Origin: Bryopsis sp. KO-2023
Lineage: Eukaryota; Chlorophyta; Ulvophyceae; Bryopsidales; Bryopsidaceae
Direction: 5' to 3'
DNA: 64,000 nucleotides
Assembly (NCBI GenBank): GCA_030272585.1
Contig: BSYQ01000008.1
Coordinates: 5,394,001 to 5,458,000 of the forward strand
The notes below the pieces were generated by a model, which was not told where the DNA came from, ran no database searches, and saw only the letters and a list, made by a program, of their open reading frames with translations. A program made the translations under genes and the position numbers. Positions 34,339 to 44,442 of this stretch are shown here, in pieces (within the stretch, counting starts at the first letter, position 1; each line of letters opens with the position of its first letter).

Positions 34339-34372
34339 AAGAGGAGGCTAGTGTTGGGTCAGCTAAGCCTCC
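34329..34372 (+). promoter_or_regulatory. Programmed -1 ribosomal frameshift signal
   Basis: Slippery heptamer GGGAAAC (34329-34335), read as G GGA AAC in the gag frame, is followed at once by the gag stop. After a 7-nt spacer comes a 7-bp stem, GGAGGCT (34343-34349) with AGCCTCC (34366-34372). A 16-nt loop contains TGGGT, which could pair with ACCCA at 34394-34398 as a pseudoknot. Slipping back one base enters the pol frame (LKEEASV). GGGAAAC is a known -1 site in betaretroviral gag-pro. The pseudoknot is inference. Confidence 0.85.
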
Positions 34373-37300
34373 AGATGATATTGAAATGAAAGAACCCACT
34401 ACAAAAACACCAGCCTCACTAAATGATGGTGTTCAAGAGACACCTGTGGTTGCAGCCCCTATTGCAACAGAACAGGAAGCATACACACTGGATGGGGTCA
34501 CTCCAGGAGTGTTAATTCAAAAGAAAAAGCAGTCTCAAAAGAGAGTGGATAAACAAACAGAGGCCACTGTGAGTTTACCCACTAGAGTGGAAAGAAATGT
34601 TGAGGGAAAGGAACCAGTTCAGACTGCAGTAGCTCAGGCTACAGCAGCATATAGAGGATATGAACTGGCAGGATTTATTGGTGCAAAGAAAGCTACAGCA
34701 TACATTGATACAGGATCCACTGCTAACTATATTAGCATGGATGCAGTCAAGGAACTGGGACTGCAATACAAACCACAAGAAACTCCTGTTAAGTTTCTAG
34801 ATGGTACAGAAAGGAAATCAGTAGGGAGATGTTATGGCATCCCATTTGTCTGTGGAAAGATCCAGCTCTCATTTGATGCTGATGTCTTTCCAGACAGTAA
34901 TCACCCAATCCTGCTGGGATTGCCCTGGCTTATACACTACAATCCCAAAGTGGATTTTAAGTCAGGAATAATCACAGTAAACAAGGGCAGAAAGAGTGTA
35001 AAATTACCACTCTCAGTGATGCCTGAATATCAGCTCAAACCCACTGGAGCTACAGAACTTTCCTTTTGTTCTAGTGGCAGAATCAAAAGACAGATAGAAA
35101 AAGGGGAAATTAAACACATCATCATGGTGGTGATCAGGCCAGAGGATGAATCAAAGACTGGAGTAGAAACAATCCCAGAACAAAGAGAAGGGGATGATCT
35201 ACAGAAAATCCTGCAGGAGGATATGGATCCCAGGATTAAGGAAGTACTGACTCAGTACAGAAAAGTGTTTGCAAAGGATTTGCCTAAAGGTGTACCTCCT
35301 GTCAGACTGGGTCATGAATTCAGGATTGATTTGGAGGAGGGTACAGAACCCATGTATAGACCCCTATACAAACTGTCTCCTCTTGAGTTAGATGAGGTTA
35401 AAAGACAGTTAGATTACCTGTTGGAGATGGATTTCATAGAACCATCACAGTCACCATTTGGGGCACCCATCCTGTTTGTCCCTAAGAAAGATGGAGGGCT
35501 CAGGATGTGCCTGGATTACAGATGGCTCAATAAGAAAACCATCAAAAATAGGTATCCTCTGCCCTTACCAGAGGAGATGATTGACAGGGTACATGGGGCT
35601 AAATATTTCACAAAGATTGACTTGAGATCAGGCTACTGGCAGATGCCTCTAAGGGAAGAGGACAGGCCTAAGACTGCCTTCAGAAGTAGATTTGGACATT
35701 ACCAGTTCAAGGTCCTTTCTTTTGGACTTACTAATGCTCCAGCACAATATATGAACATGGTTAATGACATCTTCAAGGATATGCTGGATATCTTTGTGCT
35801 GATCTTCATTGATGATCTCTTAATCTATTCTAAGAGCATCTCTGAGCATGTAGAGCATTTAGCAGCAGTCTTAGCCAGGCTACAGAAGTATAGTCTGTTT
35901 GCCAAGGCCACCAAAAGTGAAATCTGTGTAAGGGAAACAGATTTCTGTGGATTTTGGTTGAGTGAAAAAGGGATCTCAGCAATGGATGTGAAAGTTAAGG
36001 CAATCAGGGATTGGAAGCCCTTAAAGACAGTTACAGATGTCAGGAGTTTTCTGGGGATGGTTTCCTTCTATAGAAGATTCATCCCAGACTTTGCAAAGAT
36101 AGCAGGCCCTCTGCATGACTTAACTAAGAAGGATGTCATGTGGGAGTGGGGATCTGCTCAGGAACAGGCTTTTCAAACACTCAAAACTGCATTGATGGGG
36201 AAACCAGTGCTGATCCATCCTAATCCAGTGAAAGATTACACTGTGATTAGTGATGCATCTGGGGAAGCAACTGGAGGAGTCCTCTGTCAGGATCATGGCT
36301 CTGGATTACAGCCCATAGCCTTTTGCAGTAGAAGATTATCCAAATCAGAACAGAATTACTCAGTGTATGAAAGGGAACTCCTGGGAATAGCCTACTGCTT
36401 GATGCAGTGGAGGCACTATTTAGAGGGCTGCCCAGGAGAAGTCACAGTCTTTACAGACCACCAGCCACTAACAAACTTTATGGATCAAAAAATGATGTCA
36501 AGGCCTCAGGCCAGGTGGCTGAGAGCAGGACATTTCCTCAGCATCAAACCAAAGATTCAGTACATCCAGGGGAAATTGAATCTAGTGGCTGATGCACTAT
36601 CAAGAAGTCTACCAGCAGAGAATCAAGTGAATGTAGTGAGCTCCTTACAACCTAGTATGGAGGAGATTACACTCTGGGAACAAGCAACACTAGCAGATGT
36701 TGAGATCAAGGACATCTACACTCAAATACTGGATGGGGAGAGAATTCCAGGCTATGGAATTAATGAATCAGGATTGTTGATTTATCAAACTCAAGATGGA
36801 CTCATGAAGTTATGGGTACCTCAGGAACTGAGGATGAAAGTCCTTACAGAAGGACATGATAATCAAATCTCTGGACATCTAGGGATAGAGAGAACTCTGG
36901 AGCTGATGTCCAGGAAATACTACTGGAATGATATGAAAAAGGATGTCCAGGAATATGTCAGGACATGTGAGGTTTGCCAGCAAATGAAGCCTGAGTTGAG
37001 AGCTCAGAAAGGCTTGCTGCAACCTATTCCAGTAGCTGATAAGAAATGGGATCAGATCACTACTGATTTAGTGACTGATTTACCCCCTGTTGATGGATTT
37101 GATTCCATTGCAGTCTTTGTTGATAGATTGACCAAAATGGTGAAGTTCATACCCTGTAGTAAAACAATAGATGCACCAGGGTATGCAAGGATATTCTTTG
37201 ATCACATCTTCAGGAATCATGGGATTCCTAGTGTGATAATCAGTGATAGAGACACTAGATTCACAAGTAAATTTTGGCAGGAATTAATGAAGTGTGTGGG

Positions 37301-38120
37301 CACTAAAGTTAGAATGTCTACAGCCTTCCATCCTCAAAGTGATGGACAAAGTGAGGTCAGCATCAGGACCTTAGAAAACTTTCTAAGACCCTATGTGGAA
37401 GATCATCCAGAGACCTGGATGCAGGGATTAGGGATGGCTGAGTTTGCAGCTAATAATGCTGTGCATACTGCAACTGGATACAGCCCCTTCTACTTGATGT
37501 ATGGAGTGCATCCACAACTGCCAGGGGATTTACTTGCTGGAAAAGCTCAAGCTGAAGCAGAGTCAGTACAAGAGATGATATCTCATATGCAGGAAGTCAT
37601 CAATGATGCCAAGGACAGATATAAAACAGCCCAAGAGAAGATGAGGCAGCAAGCAAATAAAAGGAGAAGGGATGTACAGTTTCAAGTGGGAGAAAAGGTG
37701 TTGCTCTCCACAAAGACATTGAATTTATCAGTCTTGAAACATATTCCAGTGAAAATCAGAAGAAGATATATAGGGCCTTTTGTTATTGCTGCTGCAGTGG
37801 GATCTGTGGCATATAGATTGGTGTTACCAGATGGATGGAAATTACATCCTGTATTTCATGTATCAAAGTTGAGAAAACTTCAAGAGAGTTCTAAGTTTCC
37901 TAGGGAGGTAATGGCACCTCCAGCAGAATTAGATTCTGAGGGAGAAGAAGAATTTGAAGTTGAGGCTGTAGTAAGACATAAGTTTTCAGGAAGGAAAAGA
38001 AGATTTTTAGTAGTCTGGAAGGGGTATCCACTTAGTGAAGCAACCTGGGAACCCCAAGACAATTTATTGAATGCATCAGAGATCCTGGCTGATTATAAGA
38101 GGAGAGCTGGGATCAGGTAG
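34332..38120 (+). CDS. pol: Ty3/gypsy Pol: PR-RT-RNase H-integrase-chromodomain
   Basis: Expressed as a Gag-Pol fusion by -1 frameshift; the open frame runs from 34251 and ends at TAG 38120. Aspartic protease YIDTGSTANYI near 34703. Reverse transcriptase from about 35430, with MCLDYRWLN, KIDLRSGYWQM and the catalytic FIDDLL (about 35808). RNase H with ISDASGEATGG (about 36247). Integrase zinc finger (H..H..C..C, about 36860-36990), then the catalytic core with TTDLVTD, SDRDTRF and the downstream Glu (SDGQSEVSIRTLENFL). A C-terminal chromodomain (about 37950-38110: FLVVWKGYP, ATWEPQDNLL) may target integration to marked chromatin. No internal stop or frameshift. Confidence 0.96.
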   Translation, partial: KLKEEASVGSAKPPDDIEMKEPTTKTPASLNDGVQETPVVAAPIATEQEAYTLDGVTPGVLIQKKKQSQKRVDKQTEATVSLPTRVERNVEGKEPVQTAVAQATAAYRGYELAGFIGAKKATAYIDTGSTANYISMDAVKELGLQYKPQETPVKFLDGTERKSVGRCYGIPFVCGKIQLSFDADVFPDSNHPILLGLPWLIHYNPKVDFKSGIITVNKGRKSVKLPLSVMPEYQLKPTGATELSFCSSGRIKRQIEKGEIKHIIMVVIRPEDESKTGVETIPEQREGDDLQKILQEDMDPRIKEVLTQYRKVFAKDLPKGVPPVRLGHEFRIDLEEGTEPMYRPLYKLSPLELDEVKRQLDYLLEMDFIEPSQSPFGAPILFVPKKDGGLRMCLDYRWLNKKTIKNRYPLPLPEEMIDRVHGAKYFTKIDLRSGYWQMPLREEDRPKTAFRSRFGHYQFKVLSFGLTNAPAQYMNMVNDIFKDMLDIFVLIFIDDLLIYSKSISEHVEHLAAVLARLQKYSLFAKATKSEICVRETDFCGFWLSEKGISAMDVKVKAIRDWKPLKTVTDVRSFLGMVSFYRRFIPDFAKIAGPLHDLTKKDVMWEWGSAQEQAFQTLKTALMGKPVLIHPNPVKDYTVISDASGEATGGVLCQDHGSGLQPIAFCSRRLSKSEQNYSVYERELLGIAYCLMQWRHYLEGCPGEVTVFTDHQPLTNFMDQKMMSRPQARWLRAGHFLSIKPKIQYIQGKLNLVADALSRSLPAENQVNVVSSLQPSMEEITLWEQATLADVEIKDIYTQILDGERIPGYGINESGLLIYQTQDGLMKLWVPQELRMKVLTEGHDNQISGHLGIERTLELMSRKYYWNDMKKDVQEYVRTCEVCQQMKPELRAQKGLLQPIPVADKKWDQITTDLVTDLPPVDGFDSIAVFVDRLTKMVKFIPCSKTIDAPGYARIFFDHIFRNHGIPSVIISDRDTRFTSKFWQELMKCVGTKVRMSTAFHPQSDGQSEVSIRTLENFLRPYVEDHPETWMQGLGMAEFAANNAVHTATGYSPFYLMYGVHPQLPGDLLAGKAQAEAESVQEMISHMQEVINDAKDRYKTAQEKMRQQANKRRRDVQFQVGEKVLLSTKTLNLSVLKHIPVKIRRRYIGPFVIAAAVGSVAYRLVLPDGWKLHPVFHVSKLRKLQESSKFPREVMAPPAELDSEGEEEFEVEAVVRHKFSGRKRRFLVVWKGYPLSEATWEPQDNLLNASEILADYKRRAGIR

Positions 38121-38362
38121 AAGTTAGATGCACTTTTGATTCTGTGGCTGAAGGATCAGGAATCCCAGAGACTAGGGGATGGGTTGCATAAGGGCAGTGA
38201 AGTGTTTTCTGAACTTCTGTGGGTTAAGGATTTTATGGGGATCTAATTATCCTTTCAGAAGTGCAGGGAGCTTGGGATTTGCATCACCCTAGTTCAGAGT
38301 TACTTTTACAGAATCAGAAGGATGCATTTGATAGATACTTGGTGAGGGCACCAACTGCCCCC

Positions 38363-38375
38363 AGGGGGGAGGCAA
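38363..38375 (+). promoter_or_regulatory. Polypurine tract
   Basis: AGGGGGGAGGCAA directly precedes the 3' LTR, the expected place for plus-strand priming. Confidence 0.75.
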
Positions 38376-38376
38376 T

Positions 38377-38890
38377 TGATACCAGCTGCTGACGTCCAGG
38401 GACGTCAGACGTCAAAGGCGTCATGCATCTGACGTCTGTGAAGCGTCAGATGCATCCCCGGTGAATGACAGCATCCTCCCAAGGAGGTACTACTGACCTA
38501 CAGCGAGGAAACCACCGTAAGAGCACAGAGTCAAGACAGTGGTTCGATCATCCAGATTAGGACTTGCGAGACTGAGGTCTTGGGTTCGAGTCTGAGCAGA
38601 AACGTGCTTTGGTCTGGGCCTGTGTGTGAGAGTGTGAGTGAGTTAGGAGTAGAACTGGCGGTTGTGAGTCAGGGTAGTGGGAGTGTTACGGGTGGTTAGT
38701 CACCCTCGGGAAAGTCGAACTGGGAGTTAAAACGATGGGACGCTTGATGTAACCTTGCTTTTCAGTGATCTGTTGGTGTGACCCCGAGTCTGTGACCCGT
38801 GCGATTTTGTGTGACCGTTCCGCCGCCGCCTCACTCTTTTCCGAGATAGGAGACGTCGCTCGCGGACGTCAGTCCTCCCGAGCGATAACA
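38377..38890 (+). repeat. 3' LTR of Ty3/gypsy element
   Basis: 514 bp. Compared with the 5' LTR, about five transitions were noticed (for example GAGCGG/GAGCAG and GATCTATT/GATCTGTT). Confidence 0.95.
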
Positions 38891-38895
38891 TTTTC

Positions 38896-39790
38896 CTGTT
38901 GGTTCAAAACATGTTGAATAACCTGATAATGGTTGTGATGGAAACAATCATAGCCTCTAGGTGTGTGTGTTTTCCTAATTTGAAGTTCATGGGCGTGTTT
39001 TGCACGCAGGGTAGATTCCCAGTCTGCTTTTTGTGATTGCACCAAAGTTGTCCCTTTTGGATCTGGCAGACAACAAGCTCTCTGGTGAAATCCCTGATGA
39101 GCCTGGGATGCTCCCAGACTGACCACCACCATGCTGAATGGAAACGAATTCGAGGGAGGAATTTTTGTGCGATGGCTGATCATCCCAGATATGTACAAAT
39201 ACTGTTGTGGGGATTTAAGAAAGTAGCCTACTAATACTAGTTTTTTTAATTTTTTAGTTTTTTTTGGCTGAGTCAGCCTCATAGAAATGAGTGTTTCGAG
39301 AAAAAGTTGAGCTTCCTGACCTCCGCACTCGAAATCACAATCAAATCCCCAACTTTTGGATACAGGATACATGCAAAATAAAGAAACCAAAATTTGCCGT
39401 GTGCAAAAGCAGTCTCATTACGACCGTGGCGGTCACACCTCTGCGAGCCTGTCCGTTCCAAGGAACTTTTCGTTAATACAAAAGTGTGACTGGCGAAAAA
39501 AAACGAGCGTGCTGGACCAATCGCACGCTTGGCACGGAAAGAATCAAACTGCATTCGAACGCCAAGTCCATTTACCTCGAATGATGATGAATTTTGTGAT
39601 CCGTCCGTTGGAAATCAAAACAAATTTCTCGATTCGAGAGGATCATGTTTTTCATTTGCTATTTTTTATTTTACTTTTCTTTATTTTATTTTTCTAATTA
39701 TTTTTTTAAAATTAAACCTATTATTTTTTAATTCATCTTCCTTATCATTATTTTTTACCTTTATATATATATATATTTATAAAAAGAGAT
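38896..39790. other. No secure gene; AT-rich tail
   Basis: A minus-strand ATG frame at 39279-39554 and plus-strand frames have no recognisable domain. The segment from 39650 to 39780 is almost pure A/T with a TA microsatellite (about 39763-39776). Confidence 0.4.
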
Positions 39791-39800
39791 AAGTGAAAAA

Positions 39801-40165
39801 AAAGAGAAGGCAATTAGAGGATTCGAACCTCTAAATTTGTTCCGATAACAAATTGCCTTTTTTTAACGAGAGAACCCGTAGGAAAAAACTCTCGGAACTC
39901 TAGGTACAACCGTCCTAGCCGGTCGACACCAAGGCCTCCCCCGGAGATGGTCATCCAACCCCTCGACGGCAACGCGCCGAAGGTTCCCCTCGCCCAAGAG
40001 AGCTCGAGTGGATGCCAAATCAAAGATTGGCCCGACTAGGGGTCCCTAAGCCGTGTGATCCGACACCTCCCCCTAGCATAGGTGGGCGCTAATCCGGGGC
40101 ACTAGGCTCCCGGACGTCGGACACACGACTTTGGGATGAACCCTTGTCGTTTAGAGATGATTTTT
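39801..40165. ncRNA. GC-rich structured RNA-like island with a tRNA-like arm
   Basis: A compact GC-rich island in AT-rich DNA. At 39808-39857 the minus strand has a 7-bp acceptor-like stem (GGCAATT/AATTGCC) and a perfect TpsiC-like arm AGAGG-TTCGAAT-CCTCT containing the Pol III B-box GGTTCGAATCC. A T8 run follows a few bases downstream on that strand. The span between stem and T-arm is too short for a normal tRNA, since no D-arm fits. At 40052-40127 a 12-bp stem (one bulge) encloses two hairpins, CACCT/AGGTG and TCCGGG/CCCGGA, making a three-way junction. Further hairpins (CTAGG/CCTAG, ACGAC/GTCGT) flank it. Strand and identity are unknown; a Pol III transcript or SINE-like element is possible. 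Confidence 0.5.
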
Positions 40166-40565
40166 GGAATTTCTTAAGATCCTTTCTTGAAAAAAATGTT
40201 TTACGTCCTTAATGTTTCGTGCAACGCGGGGACTTTTTTTTCATTCGATGTCACATCAACATGTTCCCCGTGCTTGACGTTTGTTCAACCGTGGAATTCT
40301 TTTTCATCGTTTGCGCTTAAGAGCGTCCACCTCGGAAACGCCCGTCTCCTGACTCAGTCGTCCACCCCGTTTTTCTTCGTTTCCTGGATCCCAGACCATT
40401 CTCTCAACGATCTCCTCGGGACCTAGACTCGTCGTGAAACGAGTCGATCGGGTGGTTTCGCGCAAGAAACAAACAACAGCGCAACCGTCCAGAAGCATCT
40501 GCAGCACCCGCCTGAATGTTTTGGACCGGCGACGGCCGAAGACTTTTGTCGACACACCACGACAG

Positions 40566-41100
40566 AATGCCTCAGCTCACCGCCCCTCTGAAAACGTTCC
40601 GTTCCTTGCGCACCTACGCGACAAAACAGGAACAACAAATTGCGTTTTCGCCCGTCTCGTTGACTCAAGCACTCGCACCAAAGTCACGAACCAGCGACCC
40701 ATCCAGCGCAAAACAACTGCCAGAAACCGAGCTCACGATTAATGTACAGACCTATTTCCACCTGTACAAAATTATTCAGTCAAGAGGGGATGAGGCGGAT
40801 GTGCTGAGTTCACCTGTTTTTTTCTTCTCCTGTGATGCCTGCTTAGAACTGAGAGTGGTATTGGAAACCTAAATACAAGGGGAACGAGCCATGCGTGTTC
40901 CAAGATCGATGCACGTGGTTCGACAACACGCAGGTCGAAGCGATCGAAAAAGAGGCGGAAGTGATACCTCGGCAGCTGGGGCACAGTCTTGACTTGGATA
41001 AACGATGTACTGGAAGAGCCTGATCCTGTCTGGGATCCCACTGGACTATGAACAAACAACCAGTGTATTTTGCAACCAAAAATTCGAGCTGTCTTCAGAA
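40566..41100 (+). CDS. Candidate plus-strand exons, possibly a mitochondrial protein remnant
   Basis: ATG at 40566 opens a basic, Ser/Thr-rich start (MPQLTAPLKTFRSLRTYATK) resembling a mitochondrial presequence, running to about 40760. After a pyrimidine-rich stretch and AG, about 40853-41000 reads WYWKPKYKGNEPCVFQDRC and AIEKEAEVIPRQLG. A different frame then continues WINDVLEEPDPVWDP. The frame change suggests a missed intron or decay. No family recognised. Confidence 0.3.
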
Positions 41101-41350
41101 GCCAGACTGAAGAAAAGGAAACAGGCCTGTTTCCCCTAGGGGTGAGTGGTTGGCTTATTCCTGCCTCCTCGATGGAGCTTTCTTTTGCAGGCCTTCCACT
41201 TCCCTCCTTCTGTCGGCAACTTGGGCCGTGGAGGACAGCTTGACTGTGGAGAAATCGCTGACGACTGGTTGCTGGATCAAGAAGCGGTGGAAGATGGTCA
41301 AACTTCATCCCATCAAGGGGGGCGAAGTTCTGAAGGTCGAAGTTTTCTCT

Positions 41351-41388
41351 CCTTGCAGGATATCCCCCTAGGTTGATATCCTGCAAGG
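41351..41388. repeat. Perfect 14-bp hairpin
   Basis: CCTTGCAGGATATC (41351-41364) is repeated inverted at 41375-41388 with a 10-nt loop. The left arm includes a CTTGCAG splice-acceptor-like motif. Confidence 0.85.
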
Positions 41389-41703
41389 TTTCTTTCTCTT
41401 AGGAAAAAAAGAAAAAGGCAGGGTGATCAGGATGCTCACCTTATGTTCAAATAGCCGATTAATCCCTAGTGGCCTTACTCTGGCATTACTCCATTATTAT
41501 CTGGACCGCTCCTTTCCTTTCTTAGGGCTTTCTCTTTTGTTTGTGGGGTGTCTTGGAGGTTTGAACAATTGCTTTTCACAAGAAGATGCTTCTTCCAGGA
41601 GCTTTCTTAGGTTTTCAGAAAAAGGCCATCCAAAGAAAGCTGCTGAAATGATTGCATCACAAAAAGATTCGACATTTCCAATAGGGATAGGATATTGGTT
41701 TCG

Positions 41704-41818
41704 CGAAAACTAGGGTGGAAATATCTAGGTTCAATTTGATAGATTCCTCACCAGCACCTAGGGTGGAAATATCTAGGTTCAATTTGATAGATTCCGCACA
41801 CACACACACACACACACA
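41704..41818. repeat. ~42-bp direct duplication plus CA microsatellite
   Basis: The block from CTAGGGTGGAAATATC to GATAGATTCC occurs twice, starting near 41710 and 41757, and the second copy runs into a (CA)n tract (about 41798-41818). Confidence 0.85.
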
Positions 41819-41939
41819 AACAAATACCATCGAGGTGGTGACCAAGGTATGGAGTCCCATGCCATCAGACCATTCCATCCTTGTCGCTGCTTACCCTGGA
41901 CTCGGTTGTCGCTGGATGAGAAATCTTTGAGCACACCCA

Positions 41940-42190
41940 GCAATCAATCCAGGATGGGCTCATGTCCAGCAATAACAGCACTCCGAACAGCCAAAAACCA
42001 ACGAAACCCTTTCAATCTGTCATGAATGTGCAACAGGTGCTGAAATATCGAATCGGTGCCTTCATCCACACTCCATCCTTGCTGGTCCCCATTTTCTGCA
42101 GATGCAGCTATAACTGTCCATTGATTTCTTCCCAATTATTTGAAAACAAAGTCCAGAACTTCGACAGTGTATATTCTTGGAAGACATTCA
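41940..42190 (-). repeat. Degenerate dispersed repeat, copy 2
   Basis: Partner of 6190-6780; shares several blocks of 12-20 bp in the same order. The minus strand reads NNWEEINGQL followed by a stop, against NNWEEIDGQL in copy 1. Confidence 0.55.
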
Positions 42191-42239
42191 CTGCCATGAG
42201 TGAAAAACAAGGGAATCGATGGGGATGCTTCGTGGCTAA

Positions 42240-44442
42240 ATGAAGGCAGACTGACATCAGCTCATGCGAGATCCATGTTTCATTGATGTCGTTTATTTGA
42301 TGTGTTGGGGGGGAATGGGTGGTTGAGTGGATTGGTGGTGTCTTAAAGATAGCGGCTGGAGGGGTTTGTGTAATCTAGGCCTTTTTGGGGGGTGTTAAGA
42401 GCGGTAATACTTGGTTGAAAACAGACCTTCTTCTACTTTTTAGATCTTTTTACAGGCTGCTACCCATTGGTTTCGATTTTGTTTTCTCGGAATGGCGTTG
42501 GGATGGTTGAGTGAGGGGCATCGATTTTAACGCAGCAACATGCGTTATTCCTGCGAATATTAACCTTCCACAAATGACTCTGCTTGCTTTTTGCAGAGAA
42601 AAAGTACATGTTGTGTTCAGCCTTTGTTGGCTGAATTGCTCTGAGCGCCATCGATGATATCAATTACTGTAGACCCCATGGGGCCACTTCCACCCATCTT
42701 TATTCTGTATGGTCCTATGCTCACCCTCCGCAGTGGTGTTGCATAAAAAATCATAGCAGGTGGCAGAGAAATCCATCCATTAATTCTTTATGAAATGCAT
42801 ACAGAGATGAGGGGTGAACCCCCAAAACGAATGCATTCACTGATTTGGGATTCCAAATATGAGGAATGACAAACAAACAAACATCAATTACATTGTGTAG
42901 GAGAGATATTCTCCTATTACAATGATCAGTAAAAAATCAAATGTGACCATGTGTATTTTAATACTGAAATTCCATTGGATTTTGTGTGTACCCACAAATG
43001 ACATGATGAGGAATGACATCGACGGCATGTGTAGTGAAATCGACAAAAATCAAAATGCACTCCACCCAACTATTTCAATCGCCGTATTTCAGATTTTTGA
43101 CGGCCAGTAAAAGGCAACGAAGTGGCGCCCCCCCAATATAACGGTTCCGAAGATTCCAAATATAACGATTCCAAAGATTTCAAGCGTAACGCCCCAGGAG
43201 GCGTTATGTGGATCTGTTCTCTGTACTGTGAATTCATCATGTTACGTTCTCCGTATTTTGCATTCGTCATGGGGGTCTTTAGTTGATGGGACTGGTTGTA
43301 GTGCTATCGTGGAGGTGGTTTATTTCCAGACAAACCTTGGCATGATTGGTGCATTGCAAACACAACCACCAACACTGTGTCCTCTCCCGTCCCATCCCTG
43401 TGCGTTCACCACCGCCCAAAGGCGTCGCACCTGGGATGGACCAGCTCAACACTGGAAGAACGAGGGGCGCGTTCTCGTTTCCGCCAAGGTAAACTGGGGG
43501 TGAAGGAGGCTATTAAACGTCTTTGAGCCGCACACTGCGAGTTGTTCGACGGATTCAGAGTCTGCCGTCGTCCTCAAAGCAAGTGCGGTCCGACGACCAC
43601 GCCTCTCTCGCCCTCAACCCGCCACGAAAACACCGCCCAACGTGTTTTGAGAAAAGGACGCGATCGCCGCAAGAGAGCTCTCTAGAGGTGGGTCGGCTTT
43701 CGGTTCTGGTTGATACAAAGCTGTCGGCGAGGTGCGATCCGGGCGAACCAGGAATGGGATCGAGTTGTTTGTGTATGACATACGTGAGGCGCAGCTTGAG
43801 CTGCTGAGAAACGCGCGACCTCTGTTTCTGTTTGGCGCCTACTCGGATCTTGAAGATTTCAGACGCTGGGCGACACAACCTGTTTGTCGTCCAACAGCGC
43901 ACCACGTGGTGCACGCCTTGGAAACAGAAGGCAAAGCTGTTTTCGAGTTACGGATGTGGAGACGGAGTGAAGAAAGGAAGATATCCTCTCCATCCCCAAA
44001 TCGAATATCAATCCAGTTATTTCACACATATGCGATGAAAGGAAAACGTTACAGTCGCAGTTCTGCTCCGAGCTCGGCAAAACTCTTTTTTTTTCTCGAA
44101 AAGTTTCACCATCGTCGAGATGCCTCCGGTGGGGGAACGCCGAACAGCGAACGCACCTCCTGGATATATCTCACGCGAAAATAGGGGCAATCGCTCAAGA
44201 GATTCTGCAAGCTAGCTAGTAGAAAAACGAGCGCGCGTTACCGAACATGGCAGAGGGGCTCACGGAATGTTCGCGGTGACGATAGAGGCGGCGTCACACT
44301 TTCTTGTGGTTGTTGTGTCTCCTGAATTGCATGGAGGCGCCAAGACAGCGGGCCGGAAGCGTCTCCGTCGCATCTTCTCTTTTTCTGCTCTTTTTGTTTC
44401 GTTTTTTTTTGCCGATCCATTGTCTCGGCGCCGCAGGAAAGC
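42240..44442. other. No secure gene; GC-rich 5' flank of the next gene
   Basis: 42240-43100 holds nothing recognisable. At 43130-43180 a ~24-bp motif around TATAACG(A/G)TTCC is repeated in tandem. Plus-strand frames at about 43270-43494 (ending SAKVNWG, donor-like GTAAAC) and 43732-44184 (ELFVYDIREAQLELL) look partly protein-like, but no family, start or splice chain is secure. From 43380 onward base composition rises toward that of the coding genes. Confidence 0.35.

Larger units (their letters stand above)
31109..38890 (+). mobile_element. Complete Ty3/gypsy chromovirus-type LTR retrotransposon
   Basis: 7,782 bp, with 514-bp LTRs (31109-31622 and 38377-38890) beginning TG and ending CA, flanked by the target duplication TTTTC (31104-31108 and 38891-38895). 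The LTRs differ at about five positions, all transitions, so the insertion is fairly recent. Internal order: PBS, gag, -1 frameshift site, pol (PR-RT-RNaseH-IN-chromodomain), polypurine tract. RT before IN places it in Ty3/gypsy; the chromodomain makes it a chromovirus. Both long frames are open, so it may still be active. Confidence 0.97.

Noticed and set aside
39808..39857. A normal tRNA gene
   Set aside because: The T-arm and acceptor-like stem are good, but only about 18 bases separate them, so no D-arm plus anticodon arm fits; kept as a tRNA-like feature.
40772..41386. 204-residue minus-strand frame
   Set aside because: No domain; its composition looks like the reverse of plus-strand exon candidates.
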